DNA of 15,465 nt, taken from assembly GCA_002256595.1 (NCBI GenBank), contig NOLC01000189.1, forward strand, positions 1-15,465. Reading direction: 5' to 3'. A program made the position numbers and the translations under genes. This DNA is from Methanosaeta sp. NSP1 (lineage in GTDB: Archaea; Halobacteriota; Methanosarcinia; Methanotrichales; Methanotrichaceae). Positions within the stretch are counted from its first letter, which is position 1. Each line of letters begins with the position of its first letter. Shown here one piece after another: positions 14,804-15,465 of this stretch. Under the pieces are notes generated by a model, which did not search any database, was not told the origin of the DNA, and saw only the letters and a program-made list of their open reading frames with translations.

Positions 14804-15465
14804 TCCATCGCCCGGATAGGGATAGGGATAAAGATCGGTCAACCAGGGAAGGCCATTATGGCCGGCAGTCTTCCTCGGGGGCTAAAACCCATTCTCCATC
14901 ATCTTCGGCAGCTTGCCCTCCTCCCGGCCAGGAGGCCAGTTATCCTCAGATCCTTCCTTCCGACCGCAAGAGATCGATCCTGGTCAAGCGAAAGGGCAAA
15001 ACCGATGCCTCATTTGGCCTGCCTCCAGACAAGCGCAGCCTCAAGCAGCATCTTTCTTTGGGCGCCATCAATCTGGACAAGACCTCCGGGCCCACCAGCC
15101 ATGAGGTGGCGGCCTGGGTCAAGCGCATACTGGAGGTGGACAAAGCCGGGCACAGCGGCACATTGGACCCCAAGGTCACAGGAATTCTGCCGGTGCTCCT
15201 GGGCGATGCCACCAGGATCATGGAGACCCTGCTTTTGGCGGGAAAGGAGTACATATGCCTGATGCGCCTGCATAAGCCTGTGCCCAAGAAGCAGATCATG
15301 GAGGTCTGCCAGGAGTTCATGGGCCCCATCTTTCAGAAGCCTCCCCTCAAGTCCTCCGTGGTCAAGGAGCTGCGGATCCGGACCATCTATTATCTGGATG
15401 TTCTGGAGATCGAGGAGCAGCATGTCTTGATGCGGGTGGGCTGTGAGGCAGGCACTTACATCAGG
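14800..15465 (+). CDS. truB: tRNA/rRNA pseudouridine synthase Cbf5 (TruB family), 3' end beyond the window
   Basis: The frame is open to the window end and gives 222 residues of Cbf5, the catalytic subunit of archaeal box H/ACA ribonucleoproteins, which also modifies U55 of tRNA. The conserved core starts at LPSDRKRSILVKRKGKTD (residue 52 on), then GAINLDKTSGPTSHEVAAWV, and the catalytic motif GTLDPKVTG with Asp123. PLKSSVVKELRIRTIYYLDV and EAGTYIR follow. No ATG, GTG or TTG occurs in frame between 14804 and the core, so the start must be GTG 14800 (overlapping the cmk stop as GTGA) or GTG 14794, which has GAGGTG (14782-14787) upstream. That gives an unusual 51-residue, charged and Ser/Pro-rich N-terminal extension. 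Confidence 0.9.
   Translation, partial: MIHRPDRDRDKDRSTREGHYGRQSSSGAKTHSPSSSAACPPPGQEASYPQILPSDRKRSILVKRKGKTDASFGLPPDKRSLKQHLSLGAINLDKTSGPTSHEVAAWVKRILEVDKAGHSGTLDPKVTGILPVLLGDATRIMETLLLAGKEYICLMRLHKPVPKKQIMEVCQEFMGPIFQKPPLKSSVVKELRIRTIYYLDVLEIEEQHVLMRVGCEAGTYIR
14815..14838 (+). repeat. Degenerate GATNRR hexamer repeat, four units
   Basis: GATAGG, GATAGG, GATAAA and GATCGG follow each other in frame at the start of the Cbf5 coding region and encode Asp-Arg-Asp-Arg-Asp-Lys-Asp-Arg (residues 6-13 from GTG 14800). Such a short tandem array may have grown by slippage and marks the low-complexity N-terminal extension. Confidence 0.6.

Noticed and set aside
14858..15262. Plus-strand open frame of 134 codons over the start of cbf5
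   Set aside because: The Cbf5 frame across this region carries the conserved catalytic motifs; this other frame is Arg/Pro/Ser-rich without any family pattern.

Overview
The window is a single, densely packed, plus-strand archaeal gene cluster: the fused S10/spc ribosomal-protein operon followed by the secY region. The archaeal identity is clear from archaeal/eukaryotic-type proteins (eS4, eL32, eL19), an RNase P protein of the Rpp29 family inside the cluster, the DxxCPFHG-type uS17, an EMC3-like DUF106 membrane protein after secY, a Cbf5-type pseudouridine synthase, and a TATA-like element before the first gene. Protein style, the SecY form and the gene set suggest a methanogen of the Methanosarcinales/Methanotrichales, perhaps Methanothrix; this is my inference, not a database result.

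Layout. Positions 1-81 hold a short non-coding leader with a TATA-like box. Next comes a SPOUT-family RNA methyltransferase (82-921), then uL3, uL4, uL23, uL2, uS19, uL22, uS3, uL29, the RNase P subunit Rpp29, uS17, uL14, uL24, eS4, uL5, uS14, uS8, uL6, eL32, eL19, uL18, uS5, uL30 and uL15 (922-12109). SecY (12106-13719) and the DUF106/EMC3-type insertase (13716-14324) follow. A cytidylate kinase gene comes next, which in this sequence is broken by an internal deletion with frameshift (14326-14803). The window ends inside cbf5/truB (from about 14800). There are no intergenic gaps over 20 bases after position 82, no RNA genes, no mobile elements and no visible internal terminator, so the whole window reads as one transcription unit running off the right edge.

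How the genes work together. The cluster builds most of the large-subunit core and part of the small subunit, supplies an RNA methyltransferase, an RNase P protein and a pseudouridine synthase for RNA processing, and provides the translocon plus an insertase for newly made membrane proteins. Translation appears strongly coupled: many genes overlap by 4 bases (ATGA/GTGA), and at about eight junctions the upstream stop codon is built into or abuts the Shine-Dalgarno sequence of the next gene (TAGGTG or GGTGA). Using that spacing I reassign several starts: TTG for uS19, uL22 and uL18, GTG for eL32, ATG for uS8 and uL6.

I do not see a new biological system here; most of the window is ordinary, conserved housekeeping DNA. 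The points worth a second look are the damaged cmk, an unusual 51-residue N-terminal extension on Cbf5, the stop-in-Shine-Dalgarno junction design, and the absence of several genes (sui1, adk, rpl34e, rpl14e) that often sit in this cluster in other archaea.
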